A stretch of 64,000 bases of DNA, taken from positions 68,144,814-68,208,813 of the forward strand of contig NC_134414.1 of NCBI RefSeq assembly GCF_030867145.1. Reading direction: 5' to 3'. Origin of the DNA: Opisthocomus hoazin. Lineage: Eukaryota; Chordata; Aves; Opisthocomiformes; Opisthocomidae. Both the position numbers and the translations under genes were made by a program. The notes under the pieces are model-generated. The model had not been told where the DNA came from, did not search any database, and saw only the letters and a program-made list of their open reading frames with translations. Of the stretch, positions 48,253 to 58,540 are shown one piece after another (within the stretch, counting starts at the first letter, position 1; each line of letters opens with the position of its first letter).

Positions 48253-50975
48253 TTATGGGCACTGGCGAGCAGTCGCCCAACCCACCGCTAACCTGGCTTT
48301 CCAACGAACCTGTGTGGGTTGACCAGTGGCCCATGACAGAAGAGCGACTGCAAATAACACGGCAATTGGTAGCAGAACAACTCGCTGCAGGCCACATCAA
48401 GCCTTCAGTCAGCCCATGGAATACCCCCATTTTCGTCATTCCAAAAAAGAGCAGCAAATGGCGCCTCTTATAAGACCTACGTAAGATTAATGAGCAGATG
48501 AAACCCATGGGAGCTGTGCAACCTGGAATGCCATCACCTGCTATGCTTCCGTCGGGTTGGCACGTGATCATTGTTGACCTAAAAGACTGTTTTTTCACTA
48601 TACCTTTACATCCGCGGGACACTCAACGGTTTGCCTTTTTGATACCGGTAACCAACAAAGCAGCACCTTCAGAGTGATATGAGTGGGTTGTCTTGCCACA
48701 AGGCATGAGAAATTCACCCACGCTGTGTCAATTTTATGTGGCTTGGGCCTTAGCTCCACTCAGGGAGCAATGGCCGAATACAATCATTTATCATTACATG
48801 GATGACATTCTCTGCTGTCAACAGGAAGCGTTCAGTGACGATTCCTTGACACAGTTGAGTACTGTTTTAGCCAGCAAGGGCCTTGTTATTGCCCCGGAAA
48901 AGGTTCAGCGATCTGCACCATGGAGGTATTTGGGGTGGTGCATCTCTGACGCTAAGATCCAACCACAGAAGGTGGACTTAGCGACAAATTTGCGCACATT
49001 GACTAATGTACAGACTTTGCTTGGAGATATCCAGTGGGTGCTCAACTGTGCTGGTATCTCCAATGCCGACATTGCACCATTGATGTTACTACTACGTGGC
49101 TCGCATCCCAGCACAGCAGTCACCCTATCACAGACGCAGCAAACAGCTTTGCAACACAGTGTACAGAAGCTTCAAACAACCTGGACTACTAGGCGATTGC
49201 TAACCCTACCTGTTTCCTTGCTTATTTGTAACCCTGCAGAGTCACCATATGCCCTTGTTTGTCAGTGGCAAAACAAGAAGGGGGAGACTCATTCCTGTAC
49301 AGCATCGTTGAATAGTCCTGATTTTGCCACTGACAAGCCTATTAGGGGCGATGATCCATTTTACATACTAGAATGGGTGTTTTTAAGTGTGCAGCCAAAG
49401 ACTAGTACACAGACAAGAGCAGAAGCTGTGGGAGAGCTAACCAGAAAAGGTAGGACGAGGATAGTGGAAATAGTAGGGGAAGAGCCGCAGGACATCTGTA
49501 TACCGGTCAAAGCAGCAGATTTGGAATGGTGGTTAAGGCATGCTCTACCCATACAGGAAGCTCTGTTAGGCTATGATGGGAGGATACATTCCCGACAGCC
49601 GAAAGGGAGATCGTGGCAGTTCTTGAAGTGTAATCTATGGCTTGAGAAGTCCAGAGTTAAGGAGAAGCCGCTGGCCGAAGGAATCATAGTGTATACAGAT
49701 GCAGGCAGGAGGCTGCATAAGGCAGTTTGTGTTTGGCAAGAAGGGGGCCAGTGGTGTCATCATATCATACAAGGACAGGATGGAGATTCGCTGCAAATTT
49801 TAGAGCTGACTGCCGTGGTCTGGGCTTTAACTAATTGGTTAAATGAGCCTTTAAATGTTGTAACTGACTCCCTTTATGTAGCTGGGATAGTGCCTCAAAT
49901 ACCGGATGCCTTGCTTAGGGAAGCAGTCAATCCTAGATTAGGCAAGCTGTTTATCCAGTTGCGGACCGTACTGTCTCAACGGGCCGTACCTTGTTGCGTC
50001 ATTCATGTACGTAGCCACCAATGGGATCTGGGACTAGGGCACGGCAATCAGATTGCTGACAACTTAGTCAGTCCCGCATGCCCTATGCCTCCAGTAGACA
50101 AGTTTCAGCAGGCCAGACAGAGTCATGAGAATTTTCACCAAAATGCAAGAGGTCTGCGAAGGCAATTTGGACTGACAGAGAATGAGGCTCGTTATATTGT
50201 ACAGGCCTGTCCTAAGTGTGGAAACCAAGGACCAGGTATAGGCCAAGGGGTAAATCCAAAAGGGCTGCAGGCACTTGCGCTGTGGCAGATGGACGTCACG
50301 CACTTCTCCAAATTTGGGCGACTGAAGTACGTGCATGTCACAATAGACACCTTTTCGAAAATGATATGGGCCACTGCTTTACCTGGGGAGAAAGCGCAAC
50401 ATGTATGTAAACATCTGCTTTCGTGTTTCACAGTACTGGGGGTCCCTGAAGAAATCAAGACCGATAATGGACCTGCCTATGTCAGTCAGAAGCTGAGATC
50501 TTTCTTGTTGACGTGGGGAATTAAGCACACCACGGGAATTGCGCATTCTCCGATAGGGCAAGGCCTCATAGAGCGCACTCATCGTGTGCTGAAAGACTAC
50601 TTAGATAAACAGCGAGGAGTTGAAACAGAAGCGCAATCAAGGTTGCATTGAGTTCTTTTTACTTTAAACTATTTGTGCCTTATGGGTGATCAGGAGGCAC
50701 CGCCTGTTGTGGTGCATCACCAGAGCTTAAAATTCAACAGTGCAACGACTTTACCACGGTTTAAAGTGATCTATAGAGACCCGACTACTGGAGAATGGGC
50801 TGGATCCGTACCAGTGATATTTAACTGTCGAGGTTATATGTGTGTTTCCACAGATCGCGGTCCAGTCTGGGTGCCTAGCCGAGCCGTGAAGCCTGCTTTG
50901 AATCAGCAAGACAAGTTAGCCGAGGAGCAACAAGCAGACTCTCACGAGCAGAGCAATCAAGTAGAAACAACCTGA
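48249..50975 (+). pseudogene. pol: pol: RT, RNase H and integrase, disrupted
   Basis: Reverse transcriptase runs from 48255 to about 49250, with the [13 protein letters not shown] block, DLKDCFF, LPQGMRNSP and catalytic YMDD at 48795-48806. RNase H (about 49680-50085) keeps the D-E-D-D set: YTDAG, LELTAV, VTDSLY and NQIADN. Integrase follows, with an HHCC zinc-binding N-terminus (about 50122-50220), catalytic D at 50292-50294, D at 50463-50465 and E at 50571-50573 (exactly 35 residues between the last two), and a C-terminal domain ending VWVPSRAVKP. Three nonsense codons break the frame: TAA 48471-48473, TGA 48675-48677, and TGA 50649-50651 before the integrase C-terminal domain. The long open part is 48678-50648. 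Pol is read only through both upstream frameshift sites. Confidence 0.94.
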
Positions 50976-51354
50976 ATAGAGGGAAGAGTATATGAGTGGT
51001 TACTAGGAGGTACTTGTCACCGATACCAACTGTGATGTTTTGTAAGATCTGTAAGCCTCGGGTTTTATGTAATTGTTACACTTGCTAACCATAGCGGTGG
51101 CGTCGAATATCGTTTGGGAAGTATCGGTGTGATCAGTGCCTTTAATAGGGCGCAGCATAGCTCGCCCTTTAATTGTTACAAAGCTCAAGATAAAAGGAAG
51201 CGATGCTTATCTCTGTAGCCGTTTGAAGTAAGTAAGGTTAGCAAACCAGAGAGTTAAAACCGTATGGGTAAGTAGTTCTTTTAATATAGCCAAAGTAAGT
51301 TAGTGCTTGCTGTTTGGACCATCCCCAAAGTGGAGGGGGAAAGACGAGAGTGCG
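50976..51354 (+). other. pol-env spacer with candidate splice acceptor
   Basis: This interval of about 380 bp between the pol stop and the first in-frame env ATG has no domain-bearing frame. It contains an acceptor-like TTCTTTTAATATAG with AG at 51288-51289 that could receive the leader donor. The env frame is open upstream of the ATG to at least 51307, so a spliced in-frame leader from gag, as in avian leukosis viruses, is also possible. Confidence 0.5.
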
Positions 51355-52767
51355 ATGCTTACATCAGTTTTGAAGGGAATGGCAGGAAAGCGAGTTGTTA
51401 CCCTGTTAACCGTACTCTTTACATGTTGTCAGATTATAGTAGGCGAAGAAACCCTTTACCACATTGAGCCCCGACAAAATCTATGGGTTACCTGGGCGAA
51501 CAAAATGGGCCAATCAGCATTTTGTTTGTCTCTTGCTTCCGCAACAGAACCTTTTCGCACCTGTCTAATAGGAGTACCTAGTTACAGTGTTACTCATTTT
51601 GCTAATTATCGTGCAGGCAGATGTACAAAGGAGATTCAGGTGAGTAATTGCAGTGCCAAACTCATACAAGGTCTGAATCGCACATTGCCCTGGGATCCTC
51701 AAGAGTTGAACTTGCTAGGATCGATGAGGATTGGTAACACGACCAAAAACTGGACTCAAACTTGTTTTGTATTTGCAGGGCCTGCTATTGCTAGGCCTAA
51801 CCATCGCCATTTCTTCAACCAGTCAGGGTGGGCCAAAGTCACTCCAATTGCTTCTTATTATGACTATCAGGGCCACTCTAAAGCTGTCACCTTCTGTGGT
51901 ACCAATGATACGAACAAAAGAAGCCTCCAAAGTCTGGGCGCCTGTGGGATGGAAGGTGGTTTTCCCTTGTGGAATAATGCTACGCCTAAAGCCTTGCCTC
52001 CTGACGTGTTTTGAATCTGTGGCGACAGGGCATGGCAAGGAATTCCTCGTAACATCTATGGCGGCCCGTGTTACTTAGGTCAGCTGACATTGCTAGCTCC
52101 AGATCGACAGTGGTGGAAGAAGGTAACAACTTGTCCCAAGCGAGGTGTTACGGGACTTCCTCCTGACTGCGATGATCGAATCACTCTCCCAAGTACCACC
52201 GAGCGAGTATTTATGGCATTACTGGTGCCCGGTGCCGCCTGCGGCGCAGCGTTAAACCAGCTGGGGAAATTGACGTGCTGGGCAGAGGAGCAAGCCAGTG
52301 TTACCACAAAAGTCTTGCAATCCCTGCTAGAAGATCAGAGTAGTCTACGACATGCGGTATTGCAAAATAGAGCCGCAATTGATTTTTTACTGCTAGCCCA
52401 GGGACATGGTTGTGAGGATTTTGAAGGCATGTGCTGTATGAACTTGTCCTATCATAGTAAGTCCATCCACAAGCAATTACAATGGCTCGAACAGCATGCC
52501 AATCAAATACAACAAAACCAGGGATTTTTTGATGGATTTCTCACCTCGCTCTTTGGTAATCTGCCCGCTTGGCTTAACAGTTTAATTATAGAAATCTTGC
52601 GCATATGTATCGTGTTACTTGCTGTTGGAATTATAATATGTATTTGCTTTAGCTGTCTTAAAAGGGCTCTCTCCAAGATGACAAAGCAAACCTGGCTTGC
52701 TCAAAAACAAGAAGGGGGAATTGTGGAGTCCTGGCTGGATGAGAGGGGACGTAGCTTGGTGCATTGA
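51355..52767 (+). pseudogene. env: env glycoprotein, alpharetrovirus-like, one nonsense codon
   Basis: The first ATG is at 51355. A hydrophobic signal peptide (VVTLLTVLFTCC) is followed by a surface subunit with seven N-glycosylation sequons. A TGA at 52012-52014 interrupts it near its C-terminal end; the same frame then runs to 52767. By position, the subunit boundary would be the KR at 52138-52143, a weak dibasic site. The transmembrane subunit has an internal fusion loop between Cys 52168-52170 and Cys 52276-52278, a heptad region with LQNRAAIDFLLLAQGHGC, a CX6CC motif (52411-52437), one more sequon and a membrane anchor at about 52576-52659. The layout and motif wording resemble avian leukosis/sarcoma virus envelope rather than betaretroviral envelope. 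The last 15 codons lie in the 3' LTR. Confidence 0.93.
52709..52720 (+). promoter_or_regulatory. Polypurine tract
   Basis: AAGAAGGGGGAA lies one base upstream of the 3' LTR, the expected place for plus-strand priming. It also encodes part of the env cytoplasmic tail. Confidence 0.85.
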
Positions 52768-53132
52768 GCAACCCAGGTTCCGATCCAGAAGCGAGCCTTG
52801 GGAGCGGCTGACACGGAACCCTGCTGGGAAGGTAGAGCGACGAGCTCGGGACACTGGAGCAGGGGGAACGTCATCGTTTCCTGCCACGCTCTCACTTCCT
52901 TCCTGCCACGCTGTTGTTTCCTGCCACAGCACTGTTTTCACTTCGAGATGCAGCTCTGCACCAGTCACAACGAGTTGCAGTAGTTTTGCCTATATATGGA
53001 TTGGGGGTTTAACCATTCAGATACTGTAATAGTCTTGCTATATAAACCTTGTTTTCACTGACTAATAAAGGTGAATGATCATACTCATATTGGGGTGACA
53101 TCGTTACAACGGATCCGTAACCCACACCAACA
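52722..53132 (+). repeat. 3' LTR (U3-R-U5)
   Basis: This is a 411-bp repeat matching 44833-45243 at 396 of 411 positions without indels. It has TATATAAA at 53039-53046 and AATAAA at 53064-53069. The 5' edge overlaps the env C-terminus by 46 bp. Most differences are transitions and several fall in CpG context, as expected from methylation decay after integration. Confidence 0.96.
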
Positions 53133-53138
53133 GAATTG
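53133..53138. repeat. Target-site duplication, right (GAATTG)
   Basis: GAATTG directly follows the CA end of the 3' LTR and is identical to the bases before the 5' LTR. Host sequence resumes after it (TATTTTTTTAAGC). Confidence 0.95.
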
Positions 53139-54180
53139 TATTTTTTTAAGCTAATAAGCAGCTTTTAAATTACTTTTTTTAATTGGGAACATAATCTCGG
53201 AGCAATGTATGATCAAGGACAAGACAATTGGTCATCTCATGAAGAGAAGCTATTTTCCAAAGTAGTCTGCAAATTAGTTTTAATAGTAGTAGAGGATGGT
53301 GAAGCAAAAAAAAGCCCTGAAACCATAAACCCCTCAAAATTGCAAATAATTTTCAAATGACAAAAAAATACTAAATTCTTGAACGAGCTTCTGGTTTGTT
53401 TTGGAAATTTTGTTTGTCACTTCTGATTTTGTCCTTCCTTTCTAGACTCTCACTTGCTAATGTGCCAGACATGGGCTTTCACTTACCTTTTCATTGCTAC
53501 ACAAGTTGTATTACCAAATTTCAGTCAGGACTAAGTGCCTATGCCTAGTAGCCCTTCTCCTAGTGTCTGACAACATATCCCTGTGCTATATTTATCTGTA
53601 CCTCCAGTTTCAGCTATTTCTGAAATCTGCATTTTTTTCTGAATTTAAGCTTTCAGTCCCTGATTGATTTACTAGGGCAGGGGAAGCCTCTACTCAAAAG
53701 CTCACAGACAATCCAGAGAAGATCTCTATAACAGTAGAAAAGGTAATGCATAAAATATTTGCCTAAGGATTTTTTTCCAACCCTACCTACTACATAGGAA
53801 ATCGGGATACAGATCATACAAAGCTCGTAAAAAAATTGTATTGTCTATGAATCTTCATAAGCAGGAATAACGGAGTCTTCTCTTAGCAGGACATACAAAG
53901 TAGTACATTGACTACAGCTTTTCTTCTGGCAGCTTGCTGAAATCTTCCAAGAAAGTAAATGTTTCTCTGAAATATCGGAGGAATAGCGTAAGTAAGGTAA
54001 AATGTCTAATTATGCGTATTACCCTCGTTTAACTGTCTCTGTGACAAAAATTGCTTGATAATCTTTAATAAATCACTGTTAGATTAAAATAATGTTGAGA
54101 TGCAGGCATCTATGCATTTGACAAGAAGAGATATACTCCTGTTCAGGAAAGGTAAAGATTTCTAACACTACTAAACTCTT
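53139..54180. other. Non-coding host flank, no gene recognised
   Basis: AT-rich host DNA lies between the provirus and the CR1 cluster. No reading frame of note, repeat or RNA gene is recognised. Confidence 0.55.
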
Positions 54181-55105
54181 ACAGAATCACAGAGTCACAG
54201 AATGGTAGGGGTTGGAAGGGACCTCTGGGGATCATCTAGTCCAACTCCCCTACCAAAGCAGGGTCACCTAGAGCAGGCTGCACAGGACCTTGTCCAGGTG
54301 GGTCTTGAATATCTCCAGAGAAGGAGAATCCACAACCACCCTGGGTAGCCTGTTCCAGTGCTCCGTCACCCTCAGAGTAAAGACATTCTTCCTCAGGTTC
54401 AGATGGGGCTTCCTGTGCTTCAGTTTGTGCCCGTTGCCTCTTGTCTTGTTGCTGGGCACTACTGAAAAGAGTTTGGCCATCATCCTCGTAGCCCTCCACT
54501 GGACTCTGTTCAGTAGCTCTTCATCTTTCTTGAACTGGGGAGGCCAGAACTGGACACAGTACTCCAGATGGGGCCTCACCAGGGCAGAGTAGAGGGGAAG
54601 GAAAGTCTCCCTCAACCTGCTAGCCTCATTCTTCTTAACGCACCCCAGGAGATCATTGGCCTTCTTGGCAACAAGGTCACACTGCTGGCTCATGGTCAAC
54701 TTGTCAACCACCAGCACTCCCAGGTCCCTCTCCACAGAGCTGCTCTCCAGCAGGTCCGCTCTGAGCCTGTACTGGTGCATGGGGTTGTTTCTCCCCAGGT
54801 GCAGGACCCTGCACTTTCCCGTGTTGAACCTCATCAGGTTGTTCTCTGCCCAACTCTCCAGCCTGTCCAGGTCTCGCTGAATGGCAGCACGGCCTTCTGG
54901 TGTATCCACCACTCCTCCCAGATTTGTGTCATCAGCAAACTTGCTGAGGGTACACTCTAACTCTTGATCCAGATCATTGATGAATAAGTTGAACAAGACT
55001 GGGCCGAGTACTGACTCCTGGGGCACATCACTATTTAGAGGCCTCAACTAGACCCTGAACTGCTGATCACAATCCTATGAGTTCTGCCACTCAGACAGTT
55101 CTCAG
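54181..55105 (-). mobile_element. CR1 LINE, 5'-truncated, antisense, internally deleted
   Basis: The left end is the antisense CR1 3' terminus (ACAGAATCACAGAGTCACAGAATGG, then GGTTGGAAGGGACCTCTGGGG). The - strand carries ORF2 from the RT palm to the natural stop. Compared with the copy at 21846-22412 it lacks 132 bp at about 54479 (equivalent to 22136-22267), with an ATCATCCT direct repeat at the breakpoints. The right end, near 55105, abuts the opposite-strand CR1 that starts about 55110, so the two 5'-truncated ends meet. Confidence 0.94.
54268..55047 (-). pseudogene. CR1 ORF2 fragment, longest open RT frame in the window
   Basis: This 259-codon open frame spans the RT palm ([15 protein letters not shown], catalytic [10 protein letters not shown]) through the C-terminal block ([29 protein letters not shown]) to the ORF2 stop. 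It is open despite a 44-codon in-frame deletion between RATRMM and KLFSVVPSN, where other copies carry the [17 protein letters not shown] region. It has lost the endonuclease domain and RT fingers by 5' truncation, so it cannot be active. The many preserved codons suggest a fairly recent insertion. Confidence 0.88.
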
Positions 55106-55109
55106 TTCC

Positions 55110-56321
55110 CTGAATCTCTCAAGCCCCTGAACCTCAAGGCAGGGAGTTGGGTAATGAAGTCCTACTCATTTTAAGTGAAGATCAGATTCAAGATCACCTA
55201 AGGAACATGAACATGCATGGGTCCATGGGACCCAACAAGATGAATCCCAGGGTCCTGAGTGAATTGGCTGATGTAGTTGCCAAATCACTCTCCATGATAT
55301 TTGAAATGCCATGGCAGTCAGGTGAAGTCCCAAGTGTCTGGAAAAAGTGAAATATCACACCCATTTTTAAAAAGGGTAAAAAGGACGACCCTGAGAACTA
55401 CCAACCAGCCTCACCTCCACGCCTGGTGTGATCATGGAACAGATCCTCCTGGAAATTGCATTAAAACATCTGGAAGACATCGAGGTGATTAGATACAGCC
55501 AACATGGCTTCACTGAGGGCAACTCATGCCTTGCTAATCTAGTGGCCTTCTATGATGGAGTGAATGCATCAGTGGACAAGGGAAGAGCTATGTATGTCGT
55601 CGACTGGGACTTCTGTAAGGTCTTTGACGCAGTCGTACACAACTTTATTGCTGCTAAATTGGAGAGATATGGAATTGATGGGTGGACTGTTAAATGGATA
55701 AGGAATTGGCTGGATGGCCACATACAAAGTCTTACTGTTAATGACTCAATGTCCAAGTGGAAAGCAGTAACAAGTGCAGTCCCTCAGGGTCCGTACTGAT
55801 AGTAATCTAATTAATATCTTTGTCAACGACGCAGTGGGATTGAGTGCAACCTCAGCAAGTTTGTGGCTGACACCAAGCTGAGTTGTGGGGTATGCTTTAG
55901 GGAAGGCACGTCATCCAGAGGGACCCAGACAGCTTTGAGGGGTGGGCCCATGTGAACCTCATTACGTTAAACAGGACCAAGTGCAAGATCCTGCACCTGG
56001 CTAGGGGCAATCCCCAGTATCAATACAGAGTGGAGGATGAATTGAGAGAAACACTGCAGAGAAACTCTTAGGAATATTGGTGGATGAAAAACTGACATGA
56101 GCCACCAATGTGCACTTGTAGCCCAGAAAGCCAACACTATTCTGGACTGTGTCAAAAGAAGTGTGTCAGGGAGGTCGATGGAGGTGATTCTGCCCCTCTA
56201 CTCCGCTCTGGTGACACCCCACCTGGAGTTCTGCATCCAGCTCTGGAGTCCTCAGCACAGGACAGACATGGACCCGTTGGAGCGGATCCAGAGAAGAGCC
56301 GCAAAAATGATCGGAGGGCTG
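55110..56321 (+). mobile_element. Older CR1 LINE, sense, 5' segment
   Basis: This sense-strand CR1 of a different, older subfamily starts around 55110. ORF2 pieces read [53 protein letters not shown] and [20 protein letters not shown], then a degraded ADTKLS catalytic region, and SALVTPHLEFCIQLWSPQ near 56210. Frames are broken by several stops and indels. The element is interrupted at 56321 by a younger CR1 and resumes at 56546. Confidence 0.93.
55428..55799 (+). pseudogene. CR1 ORF2 RT fragment (older copy)
   Basis: A 123-codon open frame spans RT fingers and palm entry ([38 protein letters not shown]). It ends in a stop right after the PQG motif, so the catalytic FADD region lies beyond the break. 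It belongs to the older CR1 at 55110-56972. Confidence 0.83.
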
Positions 56322-56540
56322 AACATGAGGAAGAACTTCTTCCCTCTGAGGGAGACGGAGCACTGGAACAGGCTGCCCAGGGAGGTTGTGGAGTCTCCTT
56401 CTCTGGAGATATTCAAGACCCGCCTGGACAAGGTCCTGTGCAGCCTGCTGTAGGTGACCCTGCTTTGGCAGGGGGGTTGGACTAGATGACCCACAGAGGT
56501 CCCTTCCAACCCCTACTATTCTGTGATTCTGTGATTCTGT
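56322..56540 (+). mobile_element. Young 3'-end CR1 nested in an older CR1
   Basis: A 219-bp 5'-truncated CR1 starts at AACATGAGGAAGAACTTCTT and ends in (ATTCTGTG)n. It encodes only the ORF2 tail ([18 protein letters not shown] to the stop at 56451-56453). It splits the older CR1 precisely: GGCTG is found on both sides (56317-56321 and 56541-56545), and the host reading GGGCTG/GAATACCTCTCC becomes continuous when the insert is skipped. Its 3' region matches the young copy at 9582 closely. Confidence 0.93.
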
Positions 56541-56545
56541 GGCTG

Positions 56546-56972
56546 GAATACCTCTCCTATGGGGAAAGGCTGAGAGAGCTGGGGCTGTTCAGCCCTGAGA
56601 AGAGAAGGCTACGGGGAGACCTTATTGTGGCCTTTCAATATGTAAAGTGCGCTTATAAACAAGATGGAGAAAGATGTTTTAGCAAGGCCTGTAGTGACAG
56701 GACAATGGGCAATGTTTTTAAACATTAAAGAGGGTAGATTTAGACTGGACAGCAGGAAGACATTATTTATGATGAGGGTGGTAAGACACTGGAACATGTT
56801 GTCCAGAGAAACTGTGAATGTCCCCTCCCTGGAAACTTTCAAGGTCAGGCTGGATGGGGTTCTGAGGAACCAGACCTAATGAAAGATGTCCCTGGCCATG
56901 TCAGAGGGGTATCACTAGATAGATGATCTCTACAGGTCCCTTTCCAACCCAAACCATTCTGTGATTCTATGA
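56546..56972 (+). mobile_element. Older CR1 LINE, sense, 3' segment
   Basis: This continues the element at 55110-56321 after the nested insertion: [25 protein letters not shown], then a diverged RHWNMLSRETVNVPSLETFK and the 3' end TTCCAACCCAAACCATTCTGTGATTCTATGAAA. The tail has only two ATTCT-type units. Wording differs from the young copies, which marks another CR1 subfamily. Confidence 0.92.
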
Positions 56973-58506
56973 AATGCTCAGGAGATATCAAGCAGGAGGC
57001 CTTAGTAAGCAAGAGGGCTTGGAAGAGGACTAGATAAACCAAGTGGGTAGAAGTGATGAACACATGCTTGAAAAAAATCTTTACTTGCTTGGTCTGGTAA
57101 ATGCCTTTACTTTTGAAGAACATAGTCCATCACTTTCAGTCCAGAGTATAGACTAGTGTAGTGTCATGAAGCTTTAGTGAGAAAAGTGGAATGACTCAAC
57201 CTTAAACTAAAAAAGATGGAAAATATGTTATAAAGAAAAAAAAGAAAGATGGGGTTATTGAAATTACTTTACATACACATCAAAAGCTTAATGAGTTTTA
57301 CTTTGATTAGCACATACTCTGTTTCCTTCTTCTCATCCCCAGATGAATTATGGCCAGCTAGAGAAAATTTTTCATTCTGTTCCAAATGGTTCTCTTAAAA
57401 TAGGAACCACACTCAACTGGCATTTACTTTATGCCTGATGATGTTGCGTACATAAAATGAAACCTTGATCTTGTTGCAGTTGGGTAGAGTTTGACCACAG
57501 GTTTGAAACCAAGTCAAGGCCTCAAGTCTCCCAGGAACCCAGTGGCCTAATGACTAACTGGCGTCGCTGGTCCATTGGTTTTAATCTACTGAGTCAGTGA
57601 AATTATTCTCATTCACAGTGGCTGAAGCTATTCATGGCAGGGAAAATCTGGCTTCTTACCATTCTGACATCCAAAAGGAGTTTGCAATAAATCTGTATGT
57701 TGAAATAGAACAGTTGTGGTGGGCTTCATTCACCCATTACATGCACCTACCTGTGTGAATAGGTGGTTAGGTCAAAAAGGTGGGTGGCTGTGAAGGTGTG
57801 AGTAGAGATCTCAGAGAGCTTACAGGGCTGTGCGAAAACTGTGAGACTTTTGGCTTATTTGCTCAATATATTTATGGCTCAGTTTTTTACAAATCAGTTT
57901 TTATTTTCACCTGTTTTTTGCCGCAGTACCTTATACTGACTTCATTGTATTTTAGTTCATCTTATCAGGAGGGTCAGCAATGATTTCCGTAGCTGTACTG
58001 CCATCATTTACTGTCATCCAAAATAGTTCCTAAAACATTTAAATCTGACTTGTGAACGTCTCTGTACTTACCTCTTTGAACTGTTGTTTCGTTATCAATT
58101 CTTTTTGAGAATAACCAATTCTTGTGTGACCGGAGAGACAAATATTTAATAATACTTACTAATAAAGATCCTTGTTGTAAACTATTGAATATCCCATAGG
58201 TAATAAATGAACGTGTATTTTTGTAGATGTCACACAACTGAAATTTGATGTACACATGACCTAAAAATTAAATGCTTTTCTTTTGTGAGCATTGTTTTTT
58301 AATTCTTGTAATTTTATTCCCTTCATAAGAAATATGAGACAAGTAGCTGTAAAATACTGATGCTATATGATAGAATGCGGTCTGGAAAACCAATTGAATA
58401 TGAGGAAATTACTTCAATCTTTATATTTTTGTCAGAGGCATTTTATGAAATATGTAGCTGCAGTCCAGTTCAGAACACAAGTTATTTTCTTGTCTTTTTT
58501 TTTAAT

Positions 58507-58540
58507 TTTGTTTCTTTGTTTGTTTGTTTGTTTTTCTTTT
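58507..58540. repeat. (TTTG)n / T-rich tract
   Basis: About 34 bp of TTTG units with flanking T runs. It is a simple repeat. Confidence 0.8.

Larger units (their letters stand above)
44827..53138 (+). mobile_element. Full-length endogenous retrovirus (beta-like gag-pro-pol, alpha-like env)
   Basis: A complete provirus of 8300 bp runs from 44833 to 53132, flanked by the 6-bp target duplication GAATTG. In order it has a 411-bp 5' LTR, PBS, leader with a candidate splice donor, gag, pro (dUTPase plus protease), pol (RT, RNase H, integrase), env, polypurine tract and a 411-bp 3' LTR. Gag, pro and pol use successive -1 frames with slippery heptamers at both junctions, as in betaretroviruses. Env resembles alpharetrovirus envelope. 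All genes are disrupted: gag TGA 46736-46738 plus frameshifts; pro TAG 47812-47814; pol TAA 48471-48473, TGA 48675-48677 and TGA 50649-50651; env TGA 52012-52014. The base composition is visibly more GC-rich than the flanks. Confidence 0.97.

Noticed and set aside
44833..53132. Possibility that the provirus is a recombinant of two separate insertions
   Set aside because: Identical 6-bp target duplications and equal-length, indel-free LTRs argue for one integration. Any mosaicism predates insertion.
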